A model generated the notes under the pieces. The model ran no database searches. It was not told the origin of the DNA and worked only from the letters and a program-made list of their open reading frames with translations. 64,000 bases of DNA from Deltaproteobacteria bacterium (GTDB taxonomy: Bacteria; Desulfobacterota; Syntrophorhabdia; Syntrophorhabdales; Syntrophorhabdaceae): assembly GCA_022711595.1 (NCBI GenBank), contig JAKLET010000016.1:20793-84792 (forward strand). The letters run 5' to 3'. Shown in pieces: positions 51,824-61,596 of this stretch. Every line of letters begins with the position of its first letter. Position 1 is the stretch's first letter. Both the position numbers and the translations under genes were made by a program.

Positions 51824-51945
51824 ACAGCGCAGAGGCTTTCAAGGGGTAATTGCATATTGCTTTTCTTATAAGACAACGGTACGATATCCAGGAAACAGAA
51901 AATTACCCAAAGTGAGATCGATCATCGGGGTCCATGGTGGTTTGC

Positions 51946-52521
51946 ATGAAAGTTAAATTCATAATCGTTGTTTCATTGGTCCTCCTGTCTGTTCTACGGT
52001 GTTCGTATACCCTGGCATCCGATTGCACATCCAGTCCTTTTCTCAAAAGATATCTGGAGTCGGGGATAGCTGATATAACTCCTGGCGGCGTGGTCGAACT
52101 TCGATTCATTGCGGATCTCCACTCAGCCGACTGTGGCGCCCCGGATTGTTATGGAACAAGAATTCGCATTTACATGGAGCCGATTGCGGCAGGTTCCTGC
52201 AAGTACAGTAACGCGGTCGTGGAAACTGAGGACTTCAATCGCTGCGGCACTGAAATGGAAGGCCAGAAGTCCGGCAAGGTAACAGAAACTTTTTTTTCGG
52301 GTAAGGGCACATTCGATCTGGGGGATCCTCAATTGATCGAGGTCAGATTCTTAAGTAAATCGAAAACCCGGGCAATTCTTATTTCTTTGCAAAATCTTTT
52401 CTATTATGAAAACATGAAGCCCGGAGGGAAACTTAATACCAGGCTCCCGGACGATGAGGATAATGAGGAGGAATGCTGCTGGGGAGCATCAACATCCCAG
52501 TGTTCATTCTGCATAAAATGA
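51946..52521 (+). CDS. Exported cysteine-rich protein, unknown
   Basis: From ATG 51946 the 191-residue protein has a signal peptide (FIIVVSLVLLSVLRCSYTLA) and a mature part with about ten cysteines, including the end ECCWGASTSQCSFCIK. A conserved-looking segment is CGAPDCYGTRIRIYMEPI. The number of cysteines suggests disulfide bonds in the periplasm or outside. No family recognised. GC content is lower than neighbours, which may point to recent acquisition. Confidence 0.6.
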   Translation: MKVKFIIVVSLVLLSVLRCSYTLASDCTSSPFLKRYLESGIADITPGGVVELRFIADLHSADCGAPDCYGTRIRIYMEPIAAGSCKYSNAVVETEDFNRCGTEMEGQKSGKVTETFFSGKGTFDLGDPQLIEVRFLSKSKTRAILISLQNLFYYENMKPGGKLNTRLPDDEDNEEECCWGASTSQCSFCIK

Positions 52522-52641
52522 ACACTGTCAGCTGTCCCGTAATATGCTCAATAAAACCGGATCCACATTGACAGTCCTTTACCGAAGTCTTATTATGGCA
52601 TTATCCCATAACATCACCGGAACACAAAAAGGAGGCACCAA

Positions 52642-53196
52642 ATGGCGGACAAGGTCAAGATACTCGGTTTTGCCGGAAGTCTCCGCAAAGGGTCTTTCAA
52701 CAAGATGCTCCTGAGGGAGGCCGCAGGGTTTGCCCCGGAAGGGGTGGAACTGGAAGTGTTCGACCTTGAGGGCATACCACTTTTCAACCAGGACCTGGAG
52801 AACGACCCCCATGAAAAGCTGAAGGAATTCAAAGCAAAGGTGAAAGCGGCGGACGGCATCCTCATAGCGACACCGGAGTACAACTATTCCGTCCCCGGCG
52901 TCCTGAAGAACGCCCTCGACGCGGCATCGAGGCCCTACGGCACAAACCCCTTCGAAGGCAAGCCCGTGGCAATCATGGGCGCATCAATCGGGATGCTCGG
53001 CACGGCGAGGGCCCAGTACCACCTGCGGCAGACACTGGTATTCTTCAACGCCTTTCCCCTGAACCGGCCGGAGATCATGGTGCCTTTCGCTGAAAGCAAG
53101 TTCGACGAGAACGGGAGGCTCAAGGACGACATGACACGGGACAAGGTGAAGGAGCTCGTCGTCGAACTGGTGAAATGGATCAAAAAACTGAAGTAG
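52642..53196 (+). CDS. NADPH-dependent FMN reductase
   Basis: The 184-residue flavodoxin-fold protein has the phosphate-binding loop FAGSLRKGSFNKMLLR and the motif TPEYNYSVPGVLKNALDAASRP typical of ChrR/azoreductase-type NAD(P)H:FMN reductases. The ATG follows AAAGGAGGCACC. Cytoplasmic; likely reduces quinones, chromate or azo compounds. Confidence 0.9.
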   Translation: MADKVKILGFAGSLRKGSFNKMLLREAAGFAPEGVELEVFDLEGIPLFNQDLENDPHEKLKEFKAKVKAADGILIATPEYNYSVPGVLKNALDAASRPYGTNPFEGKPVAIMGASIGMLGTARAQYHLRQTLVFFNAFPLNRPEIMVPFAESKFDENGRLKDDMTRDKVKELVVELVKWIKKLK

Positions 53197-53259
53197 AAGA
53201 TCAACATCAAAAATGTACGCGGCCTGCTCAGACCGCGGCCTTTCCATGGAGGGCGGGGA

Positions 53260-54120
53260 ATGATACCGAAAACGCCTGACGATACGTTGGCATGGATAGT
53301 CAAGCTCATCGGGGACTTCACAAGATCAAACGAGAATACCCTGTGCAATGCCGAAAATGAGCCTGCATGGAACGAACCCCTCGTCGGCTTCTCCAGCGGC
53401 GGCGACCCCCTCTACCTTGAGATCAAGGGCCTGATAGGGGACTTCTACTGGACACCTGCCGAGATCTTCCGGATGACATTTCCCTCCATTGAGGCCGCAC
53501 CGGAAGACCTGACCGTCATAAGCTGGGTATTGCCGCAGACGGCTGCCACCAGGCGCGATCAGACGCGGGAAAAGAAGTTCCCCTCGGAGCGCTGGGCGAG
53601 GTCAAGATCGTTCGGCGAAGAATTCAACACAAAGCTTCGCGCGCATGTTGCAGCCTGTCTGAAAGAACGGGGCCATGAAGCGCTTGCCCCGTCCGATTCC
53701 CCGCTATGGGGACGAAGGGATTCCAGATCGTTCGGTATCTCTTCGAACTGGTCTGAGCGGCACGCCGCATATATCTCCGGTCTCGGGACATTCGGCCTCT
53801 GCGACGGCCTCATTACGCCGGCCGGGAAGGCCGTGCGCCTCGGCTCCGTTATCGCGCTCATCCAGGTCTCCCCCACGTCAAGGCCTTATAAGGACCTTCA
53901 CGAGTATTGCCTCTTTTATTCCGCGGGCACATGCGGAAAATGCATCGAACGCTGTCCGGCAAAGGCCATATCGAAAAACGGGCACGACAAATCCAGGTGT
54001 GCGCCATACACCGGCAAGACAGGTCGCCAATACAGTATCGAACATTTTCACATCGACACACCCGCCTGCGGCCTTTGCCAGGCCGGGGTCCCATGCGAAT
54101 CGGGGATACCCGTCAAATAA
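53260..54120 (+). CDS. 4Fe-4S protein resembling epoxyqueuosine reductase-type domains
   Basis: The 286-residue protein has SGLGTFGLCDGLITPAGKAVRLGSVI, a pattern of QueG-like iron-sulfur proteins, followed by CGKCIERCPAKAI (first cluster) and a second cysteine set ending CGLCQAGVPCESGIP. It lacks the cobalamin-binding and HEAT domains of QueG. Function unknown; related proteins occur in reductive metabolism of anaerobes. It lies 63 bp after the FMN reductase gene and may share its transcript. Confidence 0.75.
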   Translation: MIPKTPDDTLAWIVKLIGDFTRSNENTLCNAENEPAWNEPLVGFSSGGDPLYLEIKGLIGDFYWTPAEIFRMTFPSIEAAPEDLTVISWVLPQTAATRRDQTREKKFPSERWARSRSFGEEFNTKLRAHVAACLKERGHEALAPSDSPLWGRRDSRSFGISSNWSERHAAYISGLGTFGLCDGLITPAGKAVRLGSVIALIQVSPTSRPYKDLHEYCLFYSAGTCGKCIERCPAKAISKNGHDKSRCAPYTGKTGRQYSIEHFHIDTPACGLCQAGVPCESGIPVK

Positions 54121-54222
54121 AAATATATTAATCCTTTTATATTTTCATTACATTCGCCGATAACTCATAAAATATGGCTTTCAATAACGCCATAACATTG
54201 AAATCATAAAGGGGAGCCATTT

Positions 54223-55869
54223 ATGAGAACTTTTAAAAACTGGTCCATTTTAACAAAGATCATGAGCATCTCCATATTCACCATTCTCCTTATTGCTTCT
54301 GGGATGCTGTTCTATTTCATCCCTCTTGTGGGAGATAAACTGATGGATGAAAAGAAGGCTGCCTTAAAGAACGTGGTCGATGTCGTGATCTCGCTTTCGG
54401 CAGCATACGACATACGCGTCAAAAAAGGCGAGTTCACCCAGGAAGAGGCCCAGAAGAGGATCATATCCAACATGGTAAATATGCGCTACATGAATAATGA
54501 ATATTTCTTTGCTTTCGATATGAATAAGACAATTGTGGTGCACGGGGCCAACCCTCAATTGGTAGGCAAAGACATAACGGAATTCAAGGACCCTCATGGA
54601 AAGTACTTCGGCAGGGATATGCTGGAAGTGGCCAAAAACAAAAGTGAAGGGTTTGTCGGCTACTCCTGGCCCAAACCAAAAGAAACCGCGCCGTCGCCAA
54701 AGATCACCTATGTAAAGAATTTTGCCCCCTGGGGATGGGCTGTCGCAACCGGGATCTATGTGGACGACGTGAACGCCCAGATCTCAGCGCTGCGCAATAA
54801 AATAATGGCCGCCACAGGGGCGGGATCGATCATCATCCTCGTGATCGTATACTTTATCGCTCGGATGATAACCAACCCGTTGCAGCGATGCGCAAAACTT
54901 GCAGGCTTTCTCGCACAGGGCAACTTCTCCGGCCACGACCTTGCCGTGAACACCCTGGATGAGGTCGGCATGCTTGCGGGAGCGCTCGATAAAATGAAGA
55001 ACAGCCTCAATGAGCTTCTGAACACCACTATGGGGAACGTTTCGAGCTCGTCGCTTCAAGTCGCGTCAGCGTCCGAGGAGCTCTCAATGACCGTGGTATC
55101 CATAGCTGAACGCCTGACGGACCAGACAAAAAGGGTTTCCCAGATAGCCACGGCATCGGAAGAGATGTCCCAGACGGTCCTCGACATTGCGCGAAGCACG
55201 AACAAGATAGCAGATTCGGCAACAGAAACCTCGACGCTTGCCAAGGAAGGTGAAGAAATTGTGGGACGGTCCATTGCCGAGGTGAAAGAGATCGCTGAAA
55301 CGGTCGATATGTCGGCCGAGATCGTGCGCATCCTCGGGGACCGCTCCGGGCGCATTGGTGATATAGTCAACGTCATAGAAGACATCGCCGACCAGACGAA
55401 CCTGCTGGCCCTTAACGCCGCCATCGAGGCGGCCCGCGCCGGTGAACACGGAAGGGGTTTCGCGGTCGTCGCCGATGAGGTCCGCAAGCTTGCCGAACGA
55501 AGCGTGAAATCGACCTCCGAGATAAGGGACATGATAAAATCGACCCAGGATGAGGTTTTCAAGGCCATAGACGCAATGGAGAACGCATCGAGCAAGGTAA
55601 GCGCCGGCGTTGAGCTCTCCGCAAAGACAGGACAGGCGCTTTCGGTTATCGTCGCCAAGGTCAGCGATCTTCAGCTTAACGTCCAGCAGATAGCTTCAGC
55701 CACGGAAGAGATGTCCACAACTTCCGGCGAGATCAGCAAGGATATAGAGGCGGTGGCGGCGGTGTCCCAGGAAAGCAGCGACGGCGTATCGGAGATCGAA
55801 CGCGCATCAACCGAGCTGTCACGCCTGTCCTCTGACCTGAAAAGTGTTGTAGAGAACTTTAAGCTTTAA
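54223..55869 (+). CDS. Methyl-accepting chemotaxis protein with Cache sensor
   Basis: The 548-residue protein has an N-terminal membrane helix (about residues 12-32), a single-Cache-type domain (about 40-190, with [15 protein letters not shown] and [37 protein letters not shown]), a second helix (about 200-220), HAMP and a full signalling domain with the hairpin tip [42 protein letters not shown]. It signals ligand binding to CheA/CheW. The Cache half is similar in style to the output-less sensor at 6561. GGGGAGCC precedes the ATG. Confidence 0.93.
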   Translation: MRTFKNWSILTKIMSISIFTILLIASGMLFYFIPLVGDKLMDEKKAALKNVVDVVISLSAAYDIRVKKGEFTQEEAQKRIISNMVNMRYMNNEYFFAFDMNKTIVVHGANPQLVGKDITEFKDPHGKYFGRDMLEVAKNKSEGFVGYSWPKPKETAPSPKITYVKNFAPWGWAVATGIYVDDVNAQISALRNKIMAATGAGSIIILVIVYFIARMITNPLQRCAKLAGFLAQGNFSGHDLAVNTLDEVGMLAGALDKMKNSLNELLNTTMGNVSSSSLQVASASEELSMTVVSIAERLTDQTKRVSQIATASEEMSQTVLDIARSTNKIADSATETSTLAKEGEEIVGRSIAEVKEIAETVDMSAEIVRILGDRSGRIGDIVNVIEDIADQTNLLALNAAIEAARAGEHGRGFAVVADEVRKLAERSVKSTSEIRDMIKSTQDEVFKAIDAMENASSKVSAGVELSAKTGQALSVIVAKVSDLQLNVQQIASATEEMSTTSGEISKDIEAVAAVSQESSDGVSEIERASTELSRLSSDLKSVVENFKL

Positions 55870-55880
55870 AAAGATCCGTG

Positions 55881-55975
55881 AAGCGTTGAGAAACCGTAAA
55901 GCGTAAGGTGTAACCCATGTTTCCGGATTATACCCTCTTCACACCTTACGCCTTACGGCCTCATTCACGCTTTAG
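55881..55975. repeat. Inverted array of 9-bp units, GCGTAAGGT type, between convergent genes
   Basis: The left arm reads GTGAAGCGT, TGAGAAACC, GTAAAGCGT, AAGGTGTAA; the right arm reads TTCACACCT, TACGCCTTA, CGGCCTCAT, TCACGCTTT. They are imperfect inverted copies around about 25 bp. The right arm overlaps the stop codon of the methyltransferase gene. The position suggests a two-way terminator (TTTTTTT follows on the plus strand). Confidence 0.75.
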
Positions 55976-56964
55976 GGTTTTTTTGCTTCTACAAGGCAGT
56001 CCATCTTATCTCCGGTCCTGAGCAGTTTGGCATCACGAAAGCCTGCTTTTTCAAGACCTCTCTTTACCTCGGCAAAAGTGTAGGTGCTTCCGCCGCGGGT
56101 GTTCACGAGCATGTTGATGGCAAAGAGCGTTCCGGCGGCGGGGGCCGTCCGGGAATCGTCCATGATATGGTCACGGATGAGGATGGCCCCGCCGGGTACG
56201 AGCGCGCCAAATGCCTTGCGGTAGAGCTCAACGTTCTCCCTGCCGTCGTTCTGATGTATGATCGCGGAAAGCAGGACCAGGTCGTATCCTCCCGGGAGCT
56301 CGTCCTTGTAAAAATCACCTGCAATAAGGTCCACCCGCTGCGAAAGTCCCTCTGCCGTGATCCTTTCCCGCGCCATGGAGATGACGGCATCAAGATCGAA
56401 TATTGCGGCCCTCATGAGCGGATTTCTGCGTAAAAATGAAATGGTGTACGTCCCGCTGGCGCCCCCGATATCGAGAAGGTTCCGGAAGGGGCCCAGGTCG
56501 TAAGAACCGGCAATATCCGCCGACAGGTCGCGCCCGACAACATCCATCGCGCCGATGAATGCGCCAAGCGTTTCCGGATGCATCCGGCTTGCATGCTTGC
56601 GCCTGCCCTTCATACCTTTCCTTACCATGCCTGTCAGATCTCCCCAGGTGTCCCAGAGCCTGCCCATGTGGAGCACCATGGGAAGGACCGATCCCGGATG
56701 GCGCGAAGAAAGAAGCATACCGCTTTCGGTGAGTGAATAGACACCTCCCTCTTTATCGAGAAAACCAAAGGCGGTAAGGGCGTCAAGCACCCTGGCGAGC
56801 GCCCGGGTGTTGAATCCAGCCCTCTTTGCCAGTAGAGCAGAGGAGGCGGGGGTATCGTCAAGGAGGGTAAATATATCGAGCTGCGCCGCCGTGAGTATCA
56901 CCCTGCTCTTCATGAATGCGGTTGTGTCGGCCATCAAGGGGCCGTGAGGTCCGTGTTTAATCAT
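55972..56964 (-). CDS. SAM-dependent O-methyltransferase with dimerisation domain
   Basis: The 330-residue protein has an N-terminal winged-helix dimerisation domain (LTAAQLDIFTLLDDTPASSALLAKRAGFNTRALARVLDALTAFGFLDKE) and a Rossmann methyltransferase domain with LLDIGGASGTYTISFLRR and VLLSAIIHQNDGREN. It belongs to the hydroxyneurosporene/acetylserotonin-type methyltransferases. The substrate is unknown. AGGTGAAGAG precedes the ATG. It lies 22 bp after the FAD protein gene on the same strand and is probably co-transcribed with it. Confidence 0.85.
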   Translation of the reverse strand: MIKHGPHGPLMADTTAFMKSRVILTAAQLDIFTLLDDTPASSALLAKRAGFNTRALARVLDALTAFGFLDKEGGVYSLTESGMLLSSRHPGSVLPMVLHMGRLWDTWGDLTGMVRKGMKGRRKHASRMHPETLGAFIGAMDVVGRDLSADIAGSYDLGPFRNLLDIGGASGTYTISFLRRNPLMRAAIFDLDAVISMARERITAEGLSQRVDLIAGDFYKDELPGGYDLVLLSAIIHQNDGRENVELYRKAFGALVPGGAILIRDHIMDDSRTAPAAGTLFAINMLVNTRGGSTYTFAEVKRGLEKAGFRDAKLLRTGDKMDCLVEAKKP

Positions 56965-56986
56965 CTCTTCACCTGCCTGAATTTAT

Positions 56987-58564
56987 TTAAACGGTTTCGA
57001 CGTACGTCGAAGCAAAGGTGTCATTCGCCCGGTCATACGTCAAAGATGAATTCTTTTTACAGTTTGCGTCATCCTCTACCGGAAAATCGCTCCGGTAAAA
57101 GCTTCCCCGGCTTTCCTTTCTTCCCAGGCTCGCCGTGAGGATCGCTCTCAACGTAAAAAGAGCGGCGTCGAGATCCGCCTTCAAACAAACCTGGCGGCGG
57201 CCTTCCGGTATGATGCCAGCAAGTTCCGATCCTATCCGTGCTGTAATTTCGAGCCCTTTTTTCAGCCCCTGTTCAGACCGCACCACGCCGGCATGGTCCC
57301 ATGCCGCCCGCCTGATCTCATGTCTGATATCTGAGAGCGTCCTTTGGGCGCCCTTCCGAATGGCACCCCGATCTGCCTGACGGCCCTTTTCCGCCTGTGC
57401 GCTTGCGCTTCGGCCCCGGCCCTGCCCGTTGAAATGCGCGGCATTGCGCCCTGCTGTCGTCCCGAACACAGCGCATTCCATCAGTGCATTGCCGCCGCGC
57501 CGGTTGGCTCCGTGGAGACCCCATGACACCTCTCCGCAGGCAAACAGGCCGGCAAGGCCGGTGCGGCAATCCTCGTCCGTTCTCACACCGCCCATCATGA
57601 AATGCACGGCAGGCGAAACAGGAAGGAGCTTTGTTTTAAAATCATGTTTTATCAATGAAAGCAGGCTCAAAGGGTGCTCTCCCCATAATTCATCGGGGAC
57701 CCTGCGATAATCGAGCAGCACCGCACCCTTGCCGGCCTCCCCACATAGCAGTATGGACAGTTCGTCACGCCTTTTCATGGCCGCCTCGCTCAGGCTGCCG
57801 AGGCCGTATTTCTCTATTAAATTCTCTCCGGCGCTGTTCACGAGCCTCACTTCCTTATGAAAAGGCGGATAGACTATTGTGTCCGGCAGATGTTCACCGG
57901 AAACAACGATCGGGAAGAACTGCACGAACTCCATGTCCATCAGGGCAAGGCCTGCCCTGGCTGCAAGGCAATAACCCTGTCCCATGATATTTTTCTGATT
58001 GTCATTCCTGAGGTAGACGGCACCGGCCCCTCCTGTCGCGAGGACGACGGAGTCCCCGTTAAAAACGATGTCCCTGCCCTCTTTGTCGATCCCTTCCACT
58101 CCCGTCACGGTCCCTTCTGCCGCCATGATCCCGGTTACGTACAGATCGCGCACGATATGGATCTCCCTGCGGGCCCCTGCCGCTGCGGCAAGCTGTTTTA
58201 CCAGAGTTACACCCGGGATGGTGCGGGCATTGGGCGGTCTCACCGCATAAAGACTGTCCGATATGTTCATCGGAACACCGAGGCCCCTCATTATCGCCAT
58301 CACCCCGGGCGCTTTTTCCGCAACGGTTTCGACGGTCCTTTTCCTGTTCAGGTACCGGCCGATCTCCATAGTGTCCTTAACATAATCATCGGCGCCGTAA
58401 GAATCGGTTGTTCCGGTAAAGAAACCATTCGATATGGCCGAGTTTGTCCCGAGCCCGACAGAGCCTCTGTCGATCAAGGTAACTCCGGCGCCCTCTTCGC
58501 ATGCCGCGATAGCGGCGGCCATTCCCGCAAGTCCCGCTCCGACAACTATGACCCTGTTTCCCAT
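56987..58564 (-). CDS. FAD-dependent oxidoreductase of the fumarate reductase / L-aspartate oxidase family
   Basis: The 525-residue protein begins with the FAD-binding GxGxxG (VVGAGLAGMAAAIAACEEGAGVTLID), followed by GLGTNSAISNG, SVVLATGGAGAVY and the family signature VHFMMGGVRTDEDCRTGLAGLFACGEVSWGLHGANRRGGNALMECAVFG. The C-terminus is a helical domain as in NadB/SdhA. Without nad genes nearby I cannot assign it to NAD synthesis. It could act on an organic acid. Confidence 0.85.
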   Translation of the reverse strand: MGNRVIVVGAGLAGMAAAIAACEEGAGVTLIDRGSVGLGTNSAISNGFFTGTTDSYGADDYVKDTMEIGRYLNRKRTVETVAEKAPGVMAIMRGLGVPMNISDSLYAVRPPNARTIPGVTLVKQLAAAAGARREIHIVRDLYVTGIMAAEGTVTGVEGIDKEGRDIVFNGDSVVLATGGAGAVYLRNDNQKNIMGQGYCLAARAGLALMDMEFVQFFPIVVSGEHLPDTIVYPPFHKEVRLVNSAGENLIEKYGLGSLSEAAMKRRDELSILLCGEAGKGAVLLDYRRVPDELWGEHPLSLLSLIKHDFKTKLLPVSPAVHFMMGGVRTDEDCRTGLAGLFACGEVSWGLHGANRRGGNALMECAVFGTTAGRNAAHFNGQGRGRSASAQAEKGRQADRGAIRKGAQRTLSDIRHEIRRAAWDHAGVVRSEQGLKKGLEITARIGSELAGIIPEGRRQVCLKADLDAALFTLRAILTASLGRKESRGSFYRSDFPVEDDANCKKNSSLTYDRANDTFASTYVETV

Positions 58565-58669
58565 GTCCTCGCCTTTCTTTCTCAGAATCGTCTATTATAA
58601 CATGCCTTCAGCGGATAACAAAAACCATGCTATTGAATTATTTTTCAGACCGTGTAAAACTTAAACAAG

Positions 58670-59101
58670 ATGAGATCGGCAATGCAGAACCTGTCGGCCC
58701 CGGCCCTGTTTCTGGCACTCTTCTTTTTTGCATCAGCGTCCTGTTGCGCCGCAGACTGGAAGTGGTACTATTCCACGGTATCGACGCAGGACAAAAGCGG
58801 CAGCGCGCTGACCATCAGGGAATTTTTCGACGCGGGCACCATTGAAAGAACACAGAAGGGGTCCATGATATTCTGGACCAAAGCCGTACTTGAAGGCGAC
58901 ACGTCCGGCGGGATAGATACCATCGTGCGGCACATCGAGATAAACTGCAACGAAAACAGCTACCGCACACTGAAAACGGCCCGATTCTACAGAAACAAGC
59001 TTGTAGATGAGTTTCCCGTGACCGCTGAAAAATGGGAGGGGTTCACCCCTGGTTCAAGCTGGGACGCCTTCTGCGAGGCCATCCTCAAAAACCCGGACTG
59101 A
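58670..59101 (+). CDS. Exported surface-adhesin-E-like protein (paralogue)
   Basis: The 143-residue protein has a signal peptide (LSAPALFLALFFFASASCCA) and a mature domain (DWKWYYSTVSTQDKSGSALTI, EINCNENSYRTLKTARFY, closing FCEAI) with the same layout as the protein at 21391-21867. Both have one conserved Cys before an SYR/KYR segment and one near the C-terminus, suggesting a disulfide. An alternative start is ATG 58682. Confidence 0.65.
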   Translation: MRSAMQNLSAPALFLALFFFASASCCAADWKWYYSTVSTQDKSGSALTIREFFDAGTIERTQKGSMIFWTKAVLEGDTSGGIDTIVRHIEINCNENSYRTLKTARFYRNKLVDEFPVTAEKWEGFTPGSSWDAFCEAILKNPD

Positions 59102-59130
59102 GTGTGACCGCCTGACCCTCTTAGCCGGGA

Positions 59131-60240
59131 TCATTGCCCTCTCAATCTGTCTGTCATGTCCGCAACGGCCTCATCGGGCAGGGTCATGGGAACACTTTTT
59201 ATTTTGCCTGAACCAAGATCGAGACGTTTGAGGTCGATCTTTCGGAGTGTAAAATTATCATATGTGCGAAAATAGAGCACCCTGTTGGTAAGGTCCCGAA
59301 AACTTGACCATTGTGTTGTCTCGCTGGCCTCAATGGTACCGTCAGGCTTTTTGTCCACGATCATTCCCTTCACTATATGGAGCGCGCTCACGATGTGCTG
59401 GGCAAGGTTGAGGGTGCCGCGGGCATCTTTCTGTATGTCGGCGAAATGGGTCATCACCGCGAGGCGTACGAAGCGGCTCGGGGGAGTCAGATCGCCGGGA
59501 AGCCCGAACATGCCCGCGCCGTGTCCCGTCGGGAGCAGCTTCACGCCTGAAAAGTTACGGGTCTTGCCCGGATCTGGCGTCATGCCCGTGTAGTTCCTCA
59601 GGTTCGCTATCATATAAGGAAAACCCGGAGCGTTGGTCATTATCCCGAGAGGATTGTCGTAGATGTTCAGCCGGCCGTTGTCATACTCAATAACAATGCA
59701 CCCGCCTTTCGCGTCATAGACGATAAAGTGCGCCGTCGGCACAATCCCCATCTGTTCTATGCGGTTTCCGAAGACCCTGAGCTTTGCTATCTCTCTTTTG
59801 ACATCGGCAACAGTGGAAAAACTGCCAAGGATCCAGGCGCCTGTCATGGTGCTTGCCAGCGCGCTCCCCGTCTCCTGCGGGGACACATCCTGCCATTTCA
59901 TGTCCGTCTCATACCAGAGCGTGCTGAAGGCGAGACCGGCTTCATTGAGACCGTCCGTAACTATCTCCTCGCGCCCGAATATGTTAATGGCCGCATAGCC
60001 ATAACGGTTTCGCCACTTCAGCCCCGCTTTATTTCCTGGCGCCGGACTTGAAAAGGCCACCCCTCTGGGAACAACAATAGCGGCATAATTCAGATCATAA
60101 CCGAATTCCATTGTCCTGCCTGAAATGATGGTCCCATCCTCTGCAACGACGCGGAACACCGAGCAGGCTTCAGAAGTGACGCAAACAGATACAATGGCCG
60201 TCAGGATAACCAGAAATAAAACGATTGACCTGAACATCAT
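59131..60240 (-). CDS. Choloylglycine hydrolase-family (Ntn) amidase, exported
   Basis: The 369-residue protein has a signal peptide ending right before Cys (TSEA then CSVFRVVAEDGTIISGRTMEFG), so the mature protein would start with the catalytic N-terminal cysteine of this Ntn-hydrolase family. Further conserved parts are YGYAAINIFG, DGLNEAGLAFSTLWYE and NDNPLGIMTNAPGFPYMIANLRNY-like sequence. It hydrolyses amide bonds such as bile-salt, penicillin V or acyl-homoserine-lactone amides in relatives. ATG 60240 follows AAGGAGGGAATC. Confidence 0.88.
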   Translation of the reverse strand: MMFRSIVLFLVILTAIVSVCVTSEACSVFRVVAEDGTIISGRTMEFGYDLNYAAIVVPRGVAFSSPAPGNKAGLKWRNRYGYAAINIFGREEIVTDGLNEAGLAFSTLWYETDMKWQDVSPQETGSALASTMTGAWILGSFSTVADVKREIAKLRVFGNRIEQMGIVPTAHFIVYDAKGGCIVIEYDNGRLNIYDNPLGIMTNAPGFPYMIANLRNYTGMTPDPGKTRNFSGVKLLPTGHGAGMFGLPGDLTPPSRFVRLAVMTHFADIQKDARGTLNLAQHIVSALHIVKGMIVDKKPDGTIEASETTQWSSFRDLTNRVLYFRTYDNFTLRKIDLKRLDLGSGKIKSVPMTLPDEAVADMTDRLRGQ

Positions 60241-60251
60241 GATTCCCTCCT

Positions 60252-60779
60252 TCATTTACCGGCTTTATAAATGTCCTTGAACTCATCCACGAGCAGGATA
60301 TTGAGAAGGTCCCTGATCTTCTCGGGCGGATCGCCGAACCAGTAAAATTTGCCGTCCCTGGCAAGGACGCTGAACGTCTGCTTTTTCACCGGATCATAGA
60401 GGACGATCACCTGGCTTTCGTCACACATGTGAGGCTTGCATGAAACAACGAGGACGAACTGCTCCCTGAAAGCCCGGACCATTCTGTTCTTGCTCGCAGC
60501 GGTCCCCGTCAGCGACTTCACCCATTCCTCAAGCGCACCCTGGCCCACCATTTTAGTGTACGCATTCTGAAAATCTTCGATCTTCAGTGTATCCCAGGGA
60601 TATACGTCATACTGTTTCAATTGTTCAGGGAACGCGACATATTCGACGACAATCTTGGATTTGCCGCTTTTTTTCTTTGCGGGCTGTTGTTTTTGTGCAG
60701 ACTGGGCGTAAACCAGGGTATGACCGGCAAGGAAAAGGAAGACCATTGCCGGTATGAACAAAACCATTGCCTTTCTCAT
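60252..60779 (-). CDS. Ivy-like inhibitor of vertebrate lysozyme, exported
   Basis: The 175-residue protein has a signal peptide (MVLFIPAMVFLFLAGHTLVYA), a Lys/Gln-rich spacer and a mature domain with the Ivy signature CKPHMC in VLVVSCKPHMCDESQVIVLYDP. In Ivy this loop plugs the lysozyme active site. The following FYWFGDPPEKIRDLL also fits. ATG 60779 follows AAGGAGCGCATT. It lies 11 bp before the amidase gene and is probably in the same operon. Confidence 0.8.
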   Translation of the reverse strand: MRKAMVLFIPAMVFLFLAGHTLVYAQSAQKQQPAKKKSGKSKIVVEYVAFPEQLKQYDVYPWDTLKIEDFQNAYTKMVGQGALEEWVKSLTGTAASKNRMVRAFREQFVLVVSCKPHMCDESQVIVLYDPVKKQTFSVLARDGKFYWFGDPPEKIRDLLNILLVDEFKDIYKAGK

Positions 60780-60829
60780 AATGCGCTCCTTGTTTGAAAC
60801 CGGGTCCGGGTCCGAAAGCGGATCCCCGG

Positions 60830-61564
60830 TCATATCTCCAGCAGGTGGCCTTTTTGGGTAAGCCACAATTTTCGCTCTTTGTAATCGGGCATCAGTTTTC
60901 CCACATATTCCCAGAACCTCTTCGAGTGGTTCTTTATCCTGATATGGGCCAGTTCATGTATGATGATATAATCGATGACGGAATAAGGCGCCATGACAAG
61001 GCGGTAGCTGAAAGACAGGCTGTTGTCAGGCGAGCACGAACCGTAACGGGTCCTGGCGCTTGAGATCCGGATGCCGGAGGGCTCAAGGCCCAGTTGCCTG
61101 CCGTAATGGGTGACGCGCTCCGTGAAGATCTCCCGCGCCCTCTGCTTGTACCAGTCGATGAACAGTTGCCTGGGGTCGGCATTATGGTCGCTGCAGAGCT
61201 TGAACACACCCCTTGAAAGAACAAGCTTCTTTCTCACTCCGTCGATCATTTCAAGGGGAAACTCTTCTCCGAGATAGAGGAACCTGTCTCCGGGAAGAAA
61301 GAGCCGGGGTGATTTCATCGCTCCCGGTGTGCTCCGGTATTCGCTGAGCTTTCTCGTGATCCAGTCGATCTTTGACCGGAAGAACCTGTCGATCTCGCCC
61401 TTTGGCGTCTTCTCGGGGACCAGGATGACAGCGGTGCCGTCGCGCTCGATCTTCAGTGTCATGGTGCGTTTGCGGTTTTTACTGCGGACTACCTGATAGT
61501 GCAGGAAATCAGCATCCTTGAAGAGAGAAGCCTGTTTTTCCACTTTCCCCGTTGAGTCACGCAT
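60830..61564 (-). CDS. YgjP-like metal-dependent hydrolase (DUF45)
   Basis: The 244-residue protein has the zinc motif HELAHIRIKNHSKRFW (HExxH plus downstream His), the motif SARTRYGSCSPDNSLSFSYRLVMAPYSVIDYIIIHEL, and the family length. It is related to SprT/M48-type folds. ATG 61564 is the best start codon; a TTG at 61600 in an overlap with the upstream MBL nuclease gene is possible. The role is not well established. Confidence 0.85.
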   Translation of the reverse strand: MRDSTGKVEKQASLFKDADFLHYQVVRSKNRKRTMTLKIERDGTAVILVPEKTPKGEIDRFFRSKIDWITRKLSEYRSTPGAMKSPRLFLPGDRFLYLGEEFPLEMIDGVRKKLVLSRGVFKLCSDHNADPRQLFIDWYKQRAREIFTERVTHYGRQLGLEPSGIRISSARTRYGSCSPDNSLSFSYRLVMAPYSVIDYIIIHELAHIRIKNHSKRFWEYVGKLMPDYKERKLWLTQKGHLLEI

Positions 61565-61596
61565 GATCGTTGTGGCCCCGGGTGGCCCGGTGTTGT

